In this document: positions 11,901-26,900 of the stretch, one piece after another | How the letters are laid out: each line of letters opens with the position of its first letter | How positions within the stretch are numbered: the first letter of the stretch is position 1 | Source of the DNA: Reticulitermes speratus | Taxonomy: Eukaryota > Arthropoda > Insecta > Blattodea > Rhinotermitidae | Length of the DNA: 64,000 bases | Assembly: GCA_021186555.1 (NCBI GenBank) | Contig: JAJKFL010000011.1 | Coordinates: forward strand, 32,227,611-32,291,610 | Direction: 5' to 3' | Made by a program: the position numbers and the translations under genes | The notes under the pieces: generated by a model | Told to the model about the DNA's origin: nothing | Database searches by the model: none | Seen by the model: the letters and a program-made list of their open reading frames with translations, nothing else

Positions 11901-14900
11901 AGTCAAGTCTTCTGGGATGTTGTGCCATGTCAACTGGTGAATAGTTACTGACATTCTGAACCACCATAGTGCCTTCATCTTCAGGGTTAGGCAGTCCAAC
12001 TTGGACTTCAAAATGGTGGTAACTATTTACCAGCTGAAATGGCATAACATCACAAAGGACCTGAATCTTCAACATGCATACAAATTTCTGCAAGAGAAAA
12101 GTATGTACACCGTTACCTTACATCCAAAATACTTCCTTTGGCTGTTCAGGTACTCATCTAACTCCTGTTTTAATCTCTGCAATTCTTCCAGCACAGAATC
12201 ATATTCTGGATCAACCCCTTTACTTGGGTTGATACGTCCAACTTCCTTAGCCTTCTCATGGTCAAATGCTGTCTGGAAATGGAGTGTACAAGTGCACTTT
12301 CACAAAACAGTTTCCACTTAATACAGAAATGGCAACTAGAAAATAAAATACAATAAAAATAAATAAAAAAGAGTTAGGTTACAGCACGATTTACTACTAA
12401 CTAAGCCCCACTTACTGATGCTTCATCTTCATGACTGTGCATCACATTATTACATCAAAACGTGCATAATCCAGTTGCCCCTGCAACACATCTGTTCAAT
12501 ACTGACAAAATTAGCCACCCTCTCCCCAAGTTAAAACAGCTGCCACTGCCAGTCCTGTGTAACTGAATGACTTAAAATGACATATTCCCATAACACCCAT
12601 TCTTTTGTTTCTTATTTACAAAACCAACATATGCACACAAACTATACACAAGAGTACAATTTCTATCCCTCCTACATGTTTCAGCAATGTAATTGTACTG
12701 TCGTGTACACTGTATCTGCATATGTTGGTTTTGTAAATAAACACATATTCTCATGGCACAGAATGAATACTGTTAAGATGCAACACCTTTGTTAAATTAT
12801 GGTCACCATCCCCACAGTGCCCTAATACAGTGAAACCTCTATCCATCGTTTTTTAGGGGACCGGAAAATTTGAACGATACATACGGGAAATGATAGTACC
12901 GGGAAACCATTAAAAATTACAGATAAGAACAATTTAATGATAATTATTACTTCTTGCTGAGAAAATCTTTCATTGACATTTGTTTTGAGCAAACTTTACT
13001 CCTCCTCAATTCAAAGTACGATTTTTCAAGGCCTAGAACACTTTCACGACCACTGTCACTCGTGCTGTGCGCATAAAAGAAAGATCTTACTTCCATCAGC
13101 GCTTCATGCGTCTCAGCAAAGCTCGCCAGCTTCTTCTCCTTCTTCCCGCTCCACACTCCCGGACGTCACGAGGCTCACACACAGCTCCTGCACTGCTTCT
13201 ACACCACAGGTTGCCACGTGACTGTCCACAGAGACGTAGTCCTCGAATTTATCTTTGTTCATGCCACTGAACTTTTCCCAGTCTTGGCGGAAATCGTCGT
13301 CATCGTTGGTCAATACGACGTCACTATTGCCTGAAGATTGTCCCTACACGTAACCAGCTTTCCGAAAACAATTTTCGATTGTCTGCTGGGTTACTTCTTG
13401 CAAGGCTGCCACAGTGTAGAGCAAAGCTTTCAACACGTTTATCTTCTTTTTCGTATCTTTGCCTGCATCCATTAAGCAAACAGCTGTTTGCACGAGGCGT
13501 TTTCTATAAACTGCTTATAACAGTTTCTTACCCCTAAATCAAGGGGCTGGAGCACACTTGTACAATTTGCCGGGTACCGTATGACTTTTACATTTCTTAG
13601 AAACGATGTATCCTTTGGATGTGCGGCACAATTGTCCACAAAGAGGAGAATGTTCCTGTTTTGTGCACCCATACTTGCGTCTAATGAACGCAGAAATGAA
13701 GAAAAAATGTCTGTGGTCATCCACGCTTTATTGTTCGCGTGGTACTTGGTGGGTAATTTTTTTACATTCTTGAAACATCGCGGTTTCGGAGATTTTCCGA
13801 TAACAATCAGCACTTGTTAGTCAGTTCCATCACTGTTAACACAAAGTAAAACAGTAAGTCTGTCTTTACAGTTTCTCCCTCCATGACAAGACTCTCCTTT
13901 GAGAGCCAAGGTTCTATCAGGAAGCACGTTGTAGAAGAGCCCCATCTCATCCGCGTTGTAAATATCACGTTGTTCGTAGCCCTCCAACAAAGATGGCAGT
14001 CTTTCCAGCCACGCTTCCGTGCTTTCGCTGTCCACTGCCGCACTTTCTCCGACTAACTTCTTGTATACTAGGCCATGCCGGTCCTTAAACCTCGCTAAAC
14101 CATCGCTTCAAATAAAAAAAAAAAACTATCAGTGCGGGAAAATGTTGCGTCAGGACCGTGATTTTTCAACTATTGGTGCGGGAAAACGACAGTTCGAGGA
14201 ACAATGGAGGCGGGAAAAAATAGTGTTATTTATATGGGGCTAATTTCGGGACCAAATAAGGCAGACGATACATGCGGGCGAACGACGGTAACGGGAACGA
14301 TGGATAGAGGTTTCACTGTATACAAAATCCCTATTCCTGCGTGAAAAGGGCTAAAACTTACAAAGGTTTAAAAAAAAACACACACACACATCCTAATAAC
14401 AAACGAACGTAATTTCTTAAGACACCGAATCAATATGCAAGTCACAAAAACAAAAATCAAGACTTTTGAAGTTACCTCAAAGAAGTGAAGAGAATCAGCA
14501 AGATCGGGGAACTTCCCAGTTGCATTCTGCTGTTTGTTACATGTACATTGCACCAGTAACTTTGAACTCATGGTTGCAAGTTCACCTGTAAGCAGATACC
14601 AAACATAAATATGTAGAGCGAAATGGCAGTATAGCAGACTTACATGCAATTTTATTGAGCAGCTGTTTGTTTCACGAAAACTGGTGCAGTGAAACCCACA
14701 ATTCACTTTCTAACAGAACATTGCGCCTCTGAGGCAGAGGCAGCAGGATCCTCTGAAACATCAGTAAGCTCTACCAGACTACAAGGCATCACAGTTCAGA
14801 AGACACTGATCTTCATGCAAAGGCTGGTTTCCCAACTTCATGTGCCACAAGAAACCTGCATAAAATGAAGCTATATGGTGAAGAAGAGTCAGCCAATTAA

Positions 14901-17900
14901 AGTGCAAGCACAACTTCAAACAAGTTATGATGAGAAAATTGCTTTATTCTGAAAAACGCATCTGCTAATTTAGAATGGAAGCCTTTGTAAAACAAACCCC
15001 ATACATAAGTACCTAATCCAAAAGTATTTTGTCTGTCTAATGCAGATTTACCTAACACACTTTTCTGGAGAAACATAACCCCACAACAGACAAAAAGTTA
15101 CTGTATAATAAACTTCAGTATGAGACACGTTTATACAAACCTTGAAAGAGTGAAGCTATTTTTTCTGCAGACTTAAAACCTGTCAGGGTTGATATGAATT
15201 CTAATATTTTCTTTTTTGAGTATATACGGTCTTCGAAGAAGATTGCTCGGCTATCTGGATGAGTTTTGCTCCTGGATGCATTGCCTTGTGCATGAATCCT
15301 ACAAAGAGGAGCACAAGCATAAGACACCACAAACTCTTCCTACAGCATAACAAATCCAGGTATCACACGATGTTTATACTTGTATTTATTCTTTTATTCA
15401 CAGTTTTGCAAGAATATTGTACTTACTTGCTAAGCAGCCTCTCTAGATCTGGCAGCTGAGTAAGCAAGCCTCGAGCTTCAGAGACCAACATAGGATGCTG
15501 TAAAAGCCACGTGATGGCATCTTGTCGTGATCTAATGCCATCTACATCACAAAGGGGGCTGCACAGCCATTGACGCAGTAACCTGCAGCATCACAAGACA
15601 ACAAAATTAAACAATTAGATGAAAAGCAGCATTTAGTTGTTGCCAATTTTACATTTGAAAATTCTCGTCATGAGATATGATGTAACTCTGAGATTCTGTC
15701 CTTTCCATAGATGCCATGGTCAAATTGGTGGGCGGGATAGCGTAGTTGGTATACCGACTTGCTACAGGCTGGACGGTCCAGGGATCGAATCCCGGTGGGG
15801 ACAAGATTTTCTGCAGCCGTCCAGACCGGCCCTGGGGCCCACCTAGCCTCCTATACAATGGGTACCGGGTCTCTTTCCCGGGGGTAAAGCGGCCAGGGCG
15901 TGGAGTTGACCACCCCACCTCATCTAGTGCCAGGGTTAAAGAAAGAGTAGAGCTATACCTCTAATTCCCCTCTGGGCCTTCATGGCCCGTTCTAGGGTGA
16001 ACTTTACCTTACCATGGTCAAATTGTAGCACTCCTACTCTATATGCAGCAAATCCTATTTTCGAATCTCAGCCCGAAGGTCAGCTATCTTGAATGAATTT
16101 GTCATGCCTTCCTCAGTTGTTCCATGTCAATGCTATGTGCACTTCCTCATTAGGCCACAGATGCTTCCTTACACATTGTTCCCAACCCATTTTTCATTAC
16201 TCAGCCCATCATTTGACACCACTGATTCTGAACTTCTAAGCATGATTAAACCAGCTGTAAATAAACAACTTACCTCTTTCCAAATGGCGTACAGCACAGG
16301 TCTAATCTCTGCAGCAAAGTCCCATCCCGTTCTCTAGAATGGTCTTCAATAATGTCCAAATTGCACAGTGTAATACCATCTAAAACCTATAAATAAATAG
16401 AAATACATGGCTTACTAAATCCTTACTAATCCCACAACCCTGTTCAGCATCCTGTTGTTCCACTTCAATGGCATATGGACAGATACCTCACCATGATTTT
16501 TCATAATTATGACACAGATCCCTGCATTTGGACTGGCGTACATTATCTTGGTAAAAATTACTAAATTTCTTTCATCCGTCCTACACCAGATACCACACAG
16601 CACTCATAAATTATTTTTTCTTGTATTTCATTAAATATGCATCATATAAAAAAATAACTAAAACTGAAGTTGCATACTGTCATGTGAACCACATTTTATG
16701 GTATGTCTCGATTTTTACACAAAAAGTTCTTTGAGGATAATGGCACAAATCTGATTTGGGTGTTATGCAAAGAATGATTTCTGTTAAACTGTTATAGACA
16801 TGTCAAAAAATGTAAGGTGTAAACCCTACCTATTAAATGTCGCTACAATCACATATTTTAAGAGATGACATGTGGATGGACACACAGAATCTGCCCAATA
16901 CACTGTACATCCATTTTATGATCTTTGTGCAAACAACACACCATGGTGGAAGCCTGAGATATGGCAAAGGACAGAAATGCTACATTAAGTAACACAACAC
17001 AATGCTCACTCATGTTTCAGTTCAAATCCAGCTTGTAACATTTACAAGCCATCAATGCTGTTAACAGCTGGATGACAGCATAATAAACAAGAAATGACCA
17101 CTGTATTTTTGAACTGTGTCTATCATCTGACATTCTGAACATGACTCCTTTCAGAAACTGGACTTGTGTCCATGCTCAGATTAAAAAGTGGAGAGTCATC
17201 CATTCCGATGGGCATACTACAAAGGGTGAATATCAGTCACTTGATAGTGACAGTTGGGGTCATTATAAACAGCTATGACCTCCAACACTTTCCAGTGATT
17301 CAGATTAGCCTTTTCTACCAGACCCGACCGAGTAAGAGCCTACTAAGCATTTCACCCTCAGGAGGAAAGTGTTTTCAAAACATGCTGCATTCTGCTCATA
17401 ACACCACACAGTGTAGGAAGCCCAAAAATTCAGCAAACCTAAGTGCAATATAACATTGTCCAAACCCTTTAGACTTCACTTATAAAGAACATAGTAAAAG
17501 GTAAAGTTCTCCCTAGAACAGGCCATGAAGGCCCAGAGGGGGGAGTAGAGGTATAGCTCTACTCTTTCTTTAACCTCGGCGCTAGATGGGGGGGGGGGGG
17601 GGGTCACCGCCACGCCCCGGCCGCTTTACCCCAGGAATGACCCAGTACCCATTGTACAGGAGGCTGGGTAGGCCCCAGGGCCGGTCTGGATGGGTGCTGA
17701 AAATCTCACCCCCACCGGGATTCGATCCCCGGACCGTCCAGCTCGTAGCGAGTCGCTATACCGACTATGCTATCCCGGCCCACCTTATAAAGAACATGAT
17801 TTTTATAAACTCCAACCATAAATGTAAAGAATGCCTGCAACTGCTGGTCAGTGTTTCTCTGCGTAAGTTCAAGCTCTAGTGGTCCCAACACTTGCCATGT

Positions 17901-20900
17901 GCTTGCTGAACGCAGGCTTCGAGCCAGAATTCATAATAGGCCCTTCAGCTTCTAAGAGATCTTGTGGCTGATACAGCTCAAACCTTCCCATGGACAACAA
18001 CTGCTGATCCAAATAACAGTCCTTCAAATACCATGTGCAGGCACCAAGCGCCCGCACAGCCAAGTCGTAGTCCTCATGGGCAGTGAGCCCCAAGGTATCG
18101 GCTGCAATGGAAATACACACCGCACAGTAGACATATTTTGACTTCATCATAATTTGTTAAAAATGCGCAACGTTTCAGAAGGTGGACCCAACACAGTAAA
18201 TATCATAATTTTTGTATTTTATGTGACAAGTGCTTATAACAAAATTCAGACAATGGAAAAAGTCAAGAGCTGGCATAACCTCAGTAACACACTATTGTCA
18301 CTAGTATTTACACATACTATCACTCCCATATTTTTAGCCCGCTTCCTTCATTTCACAAGGACAATGGCCTACATTATCAGTACGTCTGTGCAAGTCCACC
18401 TCTAATAGCTCTGGAGCCAATTCAGTTCATTTATATTTACTTTCAGTGTCCAATTGTCTCTATCATAAAGCACTCAAGACCTACCTTCATTCAGAAACTG
18501 CTTAAGGCCCTCAGGCCAATTTACACCTGAAGACTGCGAAGAGAAATAATTCCCTTCTGCTAGTGTTGTTAGCGTCTTATTTGAATTCCAGAACTCAATT
18601 TCTGGAGCAAGGGGTTCTTTTATAACTGAAGCCAATGATGAGTTCAGCAGCTGGAAAGTCTTTTCAGACAAAGCTCTCCTCTCATACAATACCTGAAGGA
18701 ACAGAGTAAGTTTCATATCAAACCCTACCACTTCAGCATTCTTCCATTAAAGAAGGACTAACAGTGACCGGGATAAAGCCATGCATCCCACATAAGAAGC
18801 AAACTGCGTCAGGTAGCAGGTATGTAAGCACATACTATCCAAATTAATAAACTGACTTCTCAGTTTTAATCCAGTTTGCTGTCTCACTTCAGTAGCAGTA
18901 ATGTTATTGGTTTCCATAGTACACGCATTTGTTTCTCTCTGTCCACAAGCTACTGACATACGTAAAATGCATGGTTTGGTATTGGTAATTGTAGTTCATC
19001 TAATGAAGCTCAGCTTAACTTCAAGAGCAATGCAAATAAAATGTATGCTCACCACCATATGGATGGGGACACACCAAATCAGAAAAGGCAAGACAAGTCT
19101 GATTCACACAAAGTAACAGCATTCAACCTTCGTCAAGACAACCCAATACAATCAGTCACAAAGACAAGTCAACATACATGTTTGATTGCACCAACTGCAA
19201 CACCCATACGGTGATGATGGCAACAACAACAACAACAAAAAAAAGGCTAACTTCATAGAAGATATCCTGTTGTATTTAAACCATTAAATAAGTAATTAAT
19301 TAATTAGTAAACCACCATAAAACACAACTACATGTTTACTGCGTAAAATTCGCTACGCCAATCCCAGTGGCCACATGGTCTAAGGCATGGGTCTGCGGCC
19401 GTTCGCTTGCTGGGATTGTGGGTTTGAATCCTGCCAGCAGCACGGATGTCTGTCTCTGGTGAGTGTTGTGTGTTGTCAGGTAGAGGTCTCTGCATCAGTG
19501 ATTGCGAGGAGGATGATGAGCAACTGAATGTTCTTTCAGACTGTCCACTGCAAATGTTCTGTCCTTGAAATGAAATGTTTATTACAAATGCTTGTTCGCA
19601 TAACTTCATTATAAACATAACAGCAATGGACACAAACCTTTTCTACCATAAGCTGCAACTGAACCAATGTCTGAGGTGTTGCCGTCCATTGCTGGTTTCA
19701 CTAGTACCCTCAACGATGAGAAAGATTACTTTTGATTGGGGTTCACACCTTTGCCGGACGCTGGGACCTTTCTTCTTTTTCTTTCTACTCCCCCCTCTTG
19801 TCTCCAACCTCACTCCCTTTTCTTATTGTCCTCTGTCCTTCCACCCATATCTTAGAGTGAAAACTAGGTCAGAGGGTCCTTCCTCAGGCTGAGGTTGGAA
19901 ACACAAATGTTTACCTTTCCAAATTTAGAGGGGTGGGGATGCCTGACTGGGCTCGAACTCAATGTTCGGCTACAGAGGGTCTCAGTCTCAGTTATGTGAC
20001 ACACAATGTGAAAAATTGCATGCAAAGTTATAACTACTATGTCCAAATTATTTACCATAACCCACATTCAGAGTAACACGTGTTTTATCATTAGAAGCAA
20101 ATTTCATGCCACCAGTTGATGTAAGTTTATCTGCAATTCTCCACATTATTACCACTTTAAACTCATAGAATGATTTCTATCACATTAAATTTATGAGATT
20201 TTCAATATCAAAACCTGCCACATTGTCTGCTCAAATGCTGCCCCTGACCATTGATGAGAATTCTCGGCTGACCACTGACTAATAAGAAATGACACATGAT
20301 GCATCACGCTCTAGCCAACATTAGAGAGGACTTGCCTGACTGTGACTTATGCAGTTGGGTCACCATCACTGAAATCTGTTGTCTGAGTTCCAATCACTCA
20401 GACCAAAACTGTCTTGACTTGTCTAATTTGATATGTCCACAACCTAAGACACACTTACCTGTACAGGTAGATGGTGCGCAAAGAGTGTCCTCAGACGTGA
20501 ACAATGTCTGTCATCAACAAACTGTCCTAAATGAAACACTCCGATTGATGTATCAGTAAAACATACTCCATACGAAATAGAATTCCCTGTTGACTGCAAG
20601 CAGAAAGAGGAGACAGAGTGACATTTCCAGTGGTATGCGTGGCTGTACTTTATTAAAGAACAAACACTGTCACGTATATTTACCTTTCGTCTTACAAACT
20701 GTCCAGCAGATAAAGCATACAACAGATTTAAGTAAAAGATATTAGTGACAAACTAAAACACATTTACAGAAAAAAGAATGCATTCTATCATTTCCTCTCT
20801 CATGATCTAATGTTTTCACAGCACTGCTGAAGATTCAGGACAGCCTGACCCTCAAGATAAAGGCACTAAAATCCTTCAAAATGTCAGTAACTATTTGGCA

Positions 20901-23900
20901 GTTGACATGGCATAAAATACCAAAAGACCTGAATCTTCAGTGTTCTTTTCCAACAAATCATGTATTACAAAATGGCATTAAACATATGGAACAAAATATA
21001 CAAACAAATAAAACTGGAAAAAATATACTGGAGAAACTGGCTCTTGTAGGACCCCCCAAAAATTAAACTATTAACAAGCAGGCTCCTAATGTAAAGCTTA
21101 AAAAAAGAGGTAGTTCCTGTATTAAACTAAGCACCACATGATCGGGATGTATCGCTCTACTTAAGTAAACGCTATACAAACAGGTACAAATTCTGAACTT
21201 TGGCACTAGATCAGCAGAAATCAATAACTTCACATTCTGCTTGCTTTACTGCAGGATACACAAATTTTCCAAAAATCTAGGAGCCACCTCAAAATTCTAG
21301 GTGCCAGAAGGCTGAAAAGAAGCGAGTGCTACACTGAGGACCCACAAATATCAGGCACCAAAGTACAAAATTTAGTCGCCACAGCAACCTGGTGCTCTGG
21401 ACTTGACCACGCCTGTTTCATCCACAAGATAAGGCCCAACTAGATAGGAGGGTAGGTGTACCTCACAGCCAGTCTGGATGTGGTGACAAAGACAAAATCT
21501 GTTCCCCAGTTGTCCAAACCTTACTCTAATCACTATATTAAATTGGTCTATCTAAAGTGAATGAAAACATCCAGTTTTGTAATAGTCCTTAAAACACCAA
21601 CCACACATGGTACTTGAAAGAGGAGGATGATAAAAATACAGTTAAAGTTCTTGAAAGGTATTCTAAAACAAAAGGCAAATTATATTCAACAGTAAATAAT
21701 TTTTTCAGTATGTCATACTACAAAACGTAACTTTCAATCTTGACATCACAGTTCTGAAGCACCCTATTTACCACCTTTTCTAAATGTTCCAACAAAAATG
21801 AGCGTACCTTCTCCGTAACGGCAAACAGGTAACTACTCTCAGCAGTGCTTGCATCTCCATCAATGACACTGAAGACTCTTGTTCCTTTTGTGGTAATCTG
21901 GCATATTTCTCTCTTCACCACTTTATCAAATTTGGTAACCTTTCCCTCTGAAAAAATAAAATAAAATAAAATTATACGCACAACTCTTTCTTCATTGTCT
22001 GGCCACTGGCTTAAGGGCCAGAGTCCTTCCTGAGATGCTAACAGCTTCTCAGCTAATCAACAAACTCCCTTAATTTATGAAACCCAAAGGTTCATTACCA
22101 TACACGACGGCCCACCACTGGTTCATGCCGCAAGCCACATAAATCCAGTTCACACCCTCCCACCCCATTTCTTGAAAATCCACTTCATTATCCTCCCATC
22201 TACACCTCTGTCTTTCAAAGTGTTTCCTTACCTTTCTCAATAACAGTACAATACAATACATTTTCACTGAAATGTGAATTATCACCTTATTAAATTAATC
22301 AGTTCGCTGAGATCATTGGTTCACGCAGCTGTGAATATTAAGACTACGGTCTACTGGGATGGGCCACAGTGCAGACTCCACTAAACTGCACAGCATGGTT
22401 AAGGAACAGAAGTTCTCTAATTCTGGAACTGCTGGCTTCAAATCTTGGCTGTCAAATTAGACTGTGGCTACTTCCTTCCACATCCTTCCCAACTAATATT
22501 CACTGAACATCCTATCACTTAATGCCATACACTCTGATCTAATGTCATTAAATAAATCACAAACAATGTCACATGCCAGAAAAATGTGACTTTAAATCAA
22601 TTAACCAATTAAGAAATAACAATACTGTGGTAAGAGAACCAACTGATTCAGTACTACCAACAACAAATCTTAGTTGAGGACAGAGGAAAGTGGACCTGCA
22701 TGGGAACCAACAGGGGACAGGAATAGGAAAGTACTGGAGTAGTCTATACAAGATCTGCGCTCTTCTGGGATATTACACGGTGTCGTGTGGTAATTGTTTA
22801 CCGACGTTTCGGGACAACGTATCGGTCACATCATCATGGGTCAAGAGTCTTGACCCGTGAAGATGGGACCAATACATTGTCCCAAAACGTCAGTAAACAA
22901 TTACCACACGACACCGTGTAATATCCCAGAAGAGCACATCTCATCAACATCGCGGCGGAAGCCTGAAATCAAAGTCTATACAATGCAACTGCAATGAGGA
23001 TGTTATATATTTAAATTAATTAATATTATGAAACAGCTTTCACCAAAACAATTTGATTCACCATCTCAACAATTAATTCACATTATGGAACTATTTTAAT
23101 GTCTTTCACTAACACAAAAACTTGACTATAACAGATGCCCGTGTTTCCCCCCCTTATGGATGAAGAAGAAAACAGCTTAAGGATGAGGAACTGTCTGTTA
23201 ACTATGGGGAAACCAGGTTCTGCTTAGAACAGAATCTCACCTAGATATATTGCTCCTTTTGGTCGGAGTTTATTACAGTTTGAGATGGCGCCATTACCAC
23301 AGATATGAAGCAAAAGATTTCTTCGAAGCAAAAGTCAGTATGGCTAGCTTGTTATTTTTCTGTTTGTGTAATACAGTTACACATTTAAGCAATGACTACA
23401 GTGACCACTTACTTCCTCTACAGCGCTCCTCCATCATTTCAGGTGTTTCGGTCTGCTCAACACGAGCGACTTTGTAGCCCTTCTCTATAAGGGCACTGGA
23501 GAATCTACCATATGCAATTTCAGGAAAGCCAGAATGTGCATTATCTCCCTACAATGAAAGAAATTACATAAATGATGTATTAAATTCTCAGTTGTAAAGA
23601 ACTGCTATAGTAGTACATTACTATGTACACACATATACACGTTCATCTATAAGAACACATTGGTATTGCCAACCATGCTTTCTGAAAATCACAAATGCCG
23701 AAGAGAAGTGAGAATTTCAGAGATTGGAATGAAAAAGGTAATATTAAAATGGACCTAAAGGAAACAGGATTCATCTGATACAAGTTTCCAAGTTTTCACA
23801 CAGGATGTGAATCAAATTATGGTCATCAGGGTTTTACGCAATGCATTGTACTGTGTGTTGTAACATTTTAGAGGAATGTACTGCCGCCATCTCCAGGGTG

Positions 23901-26900
23901 ACTGAATTTGGTCAGAACAAACACATTACAATACACAGTGTAAAAACCCAAGACCATCAACTGAATTCATCTAGCGCAGGACACGGTCCAGTGGCAGACT
24001 CTTGTAAACACTGCAATGAACTTACATGTTCCACAAAAGGCAGAGAATATCTCAACTAGTTGATTATCATCTACTCAAATACTTGGTACTTAAACACACA
24101 GCAGGTGACAGCACCAGTAGTACAGTAAAACCCAAACTTTATGTTCCCGCATTTTGAGTTTTCTGCTGTTTCACCCACTTTTAGTATGGTCCCAGTCAAA
24201 CACCCACAAGAACTATGTTTCCCAAACTTTATGCCAATTTAGGTGGTCCCCTTCAAAACATAAAATTGGGATTTTACTGCAGGAGTCTGACCTCCATACA
24301 AGAATTAAAACCTTTGCCACAGAATTAACTGAATGCTAGTATACATCACACCTTTCCCACATCACTGTTTCAAACATGAAATCCAGGAAAAAAATGTACT
24401 CAAATAAACATCCTGTCATAAATATTTCTTAAAAATATACTAACCTTCATGTATTGCAACTGAAGCTCATTCACACTTATCACAGCATCCATATGGTACA
24501 GTTCATAGAATTTGCCAACTTTAAAAAAAAGAACGCAATCGAAGTGCTGAGATTTCATCTCCCACCACTGTCTCAATGCCTGATAAGGAACAGTAACATC
24601 ATACTATGAAAAACGTCAGTACAAAAAGTATAAAAGAAAATCATGTTTTATTACAAACTACCTGTGAAGTCTCCTGTGCACAAATGAAAAAACAATTCAG
24701 TTTAGATAGTTTTATGCACATAATCGGATTACAAACTGTATACGAGTTTAAAGAAACTCCTACACGTTTTCGTGCCAAGGGGCCTTCCTCAGAGAGTCAC
24801 AAGTACAAATACATTAATCTTGGAAGTACAATGCCAAGTATTAAGACACTTTAAAATGTTAAAATTATAAAACATAAAACAGCAAGTATAAAATTACAGC
24901 ATTATAGATATTAGGGTTATCATAATTTCAACACATCCCAGGCCACAGTCCAATGTCTGTTTACATTACGTGCAATGCATGCATACAAACATCTAAGTCC
25001 ACCAGTGCAATCCAAAAGGATCTAGTCCCAGTGGCATATGTCAGTGTGTATCATGCCAGGAGGTGCTTCACACTGTGTACTCCAATTTATCGAATAATGC
25101 AACCTATAAACTGCTGAAATTTGTGGATCACAAATATATTTATTATTTAACTTCTCATACATGTTTCAGCCCTCTCAGCCATCTTCAGATACACCATTCT
25201 AATGTTACAGCAAGGTCCTCAAGGCCTTTACAGTCTTGTAATTACAATAAAAGAAATAAGTACAATATATCCTAATGCAATTAAAAAAATTGTAAAAACA
25301 CCCCCTCACGTAAATTATTGTTAAAAACATAAAATTTAAAATTCATAAACCTTACAAAAATTAATTATTACATACCTCAATTGTTTTACATCACTCTGTC
25401 GACAGAGATGGCTGAAACTTGTAGAAGTTAAATAATCAGAGAATTTGTGATAGACAAATTTGAGCACTTTATTGGTTGCATTATTTTATAAATTGGAGTA
25501 AAGGTAAAGCAATCCCATTACAGGCCTGGACAGGCCCTGAGGGGTCCAGGAGGTTGAGGCTCCCAGATTTGTAGACAATCGGCACATGAAGGTGGTAAGG
25601 TTGTCAGCCCTACGCACCGGCCGCCTTTACCCCCCAGGAAATATTCCTGGTACTCATTTTTGTTAGAGGCTGAGTCGACCCCAGGGCCATAGTGCGACCG
25701 AAACGATTATGTCAAGGAATTAATTCCAATGACACCATCGGAAATCAAACCCGTGACATTCCGGTTTGTAGCATAGTGCCTCAACCAACTACGCCACCAC
25801 GCGCCCCTATAAATTGGAGTACACAGTAAAAATGTACTACAAATTTTATCTTACATTCACTACTACTACTACAAAATTACTGCAGTTTATTCTGAGAATC
25901 ATATAAAACATATAAACACATTTTAAGCAATATGCAATGCTGTAAATGTTAAATCAGGATGTACACATTGTTGCCACTAGGCTTCACACACACACTTACA
26001 TAACACATATGTATTAACATACATGCATGCACACGCACACACACAAACACATACACTGTTACCACTGGATTTTAAACAGTTAACATTTCACACAAGTACT
26101 AAATATATTAACCAACACCATGATCACCAACTGTACATATTGGCAAGAAAACAGCACAGGCAAGTATTACTTAATCACTTACAGGAGTCAAATTTTTTTT
26201 AAATTCTTCCGGCACGTACAGCGTTTTGGGGTTGTAATCAGGGTCATCTGGACTTCTTCTCTGTGCATCACGGATTTTACTGGGTTTCAGAAAATCGAGC
26301 CTCAAATGAGGCCATGCCTCTGTGCTCCCATTTTCAAACGGTTTTTTGCTGTGTTCTGCAACAAATCAAATATTAGAATACATTTCAAATGTTCTACTCC
26401 CACACAGTTGAAACAATTTGGTTGTAAAGAGTAAAACAAGTTATGACATTTAGGATTTCTGTTTTTCAGGAAACTTACAAACTGTACACACAGTCTAACA
26501 CTTGTACAACTGTATTGGGCAGCACATGCATTTGTTCTTTTATTCAAAACATTCTTCACTCCAATAAATATTCAGCGAGTTATATATACAAAGAAATACA
26601 AGCGTATCTTCATGAAAAGTGTACATTAACAAACCTAGCACAACCCCAAATGTCATCCAAGGTGATGAGAAAATTTCCACACTCCCCCAAGTTAAAAACA
26701 GCTCAACTTCCTCCAAACTTCATCACAATAATTAGTGACACAAAAAAGCAGACACTCTGATCAAAATCATCATTATTCTTGAACATTACTCTATGACCAT
26801 ATTCATTTACATTATTGCACAACATGTTCAGACGACTGCCAACTAATGGTCACGATACAAACAAACGGGCAGCAAAAATCAGTTTTCATTTAAGGAGCAA

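Noticed and set aside
15728-15800. A functional tRNA gene
   Set aside because: Boxes A and B are present but the cloverleaf is poor, a long SINE body follows, and target-site duplications flank the unit.
15649-15964. ORFs on both strands rich in Arg, Pro and Gly
   Set aside because: They are translations of the GC-rich SINE at 15728-16011; the same peptides appear at the other SINE copies in varying frames.
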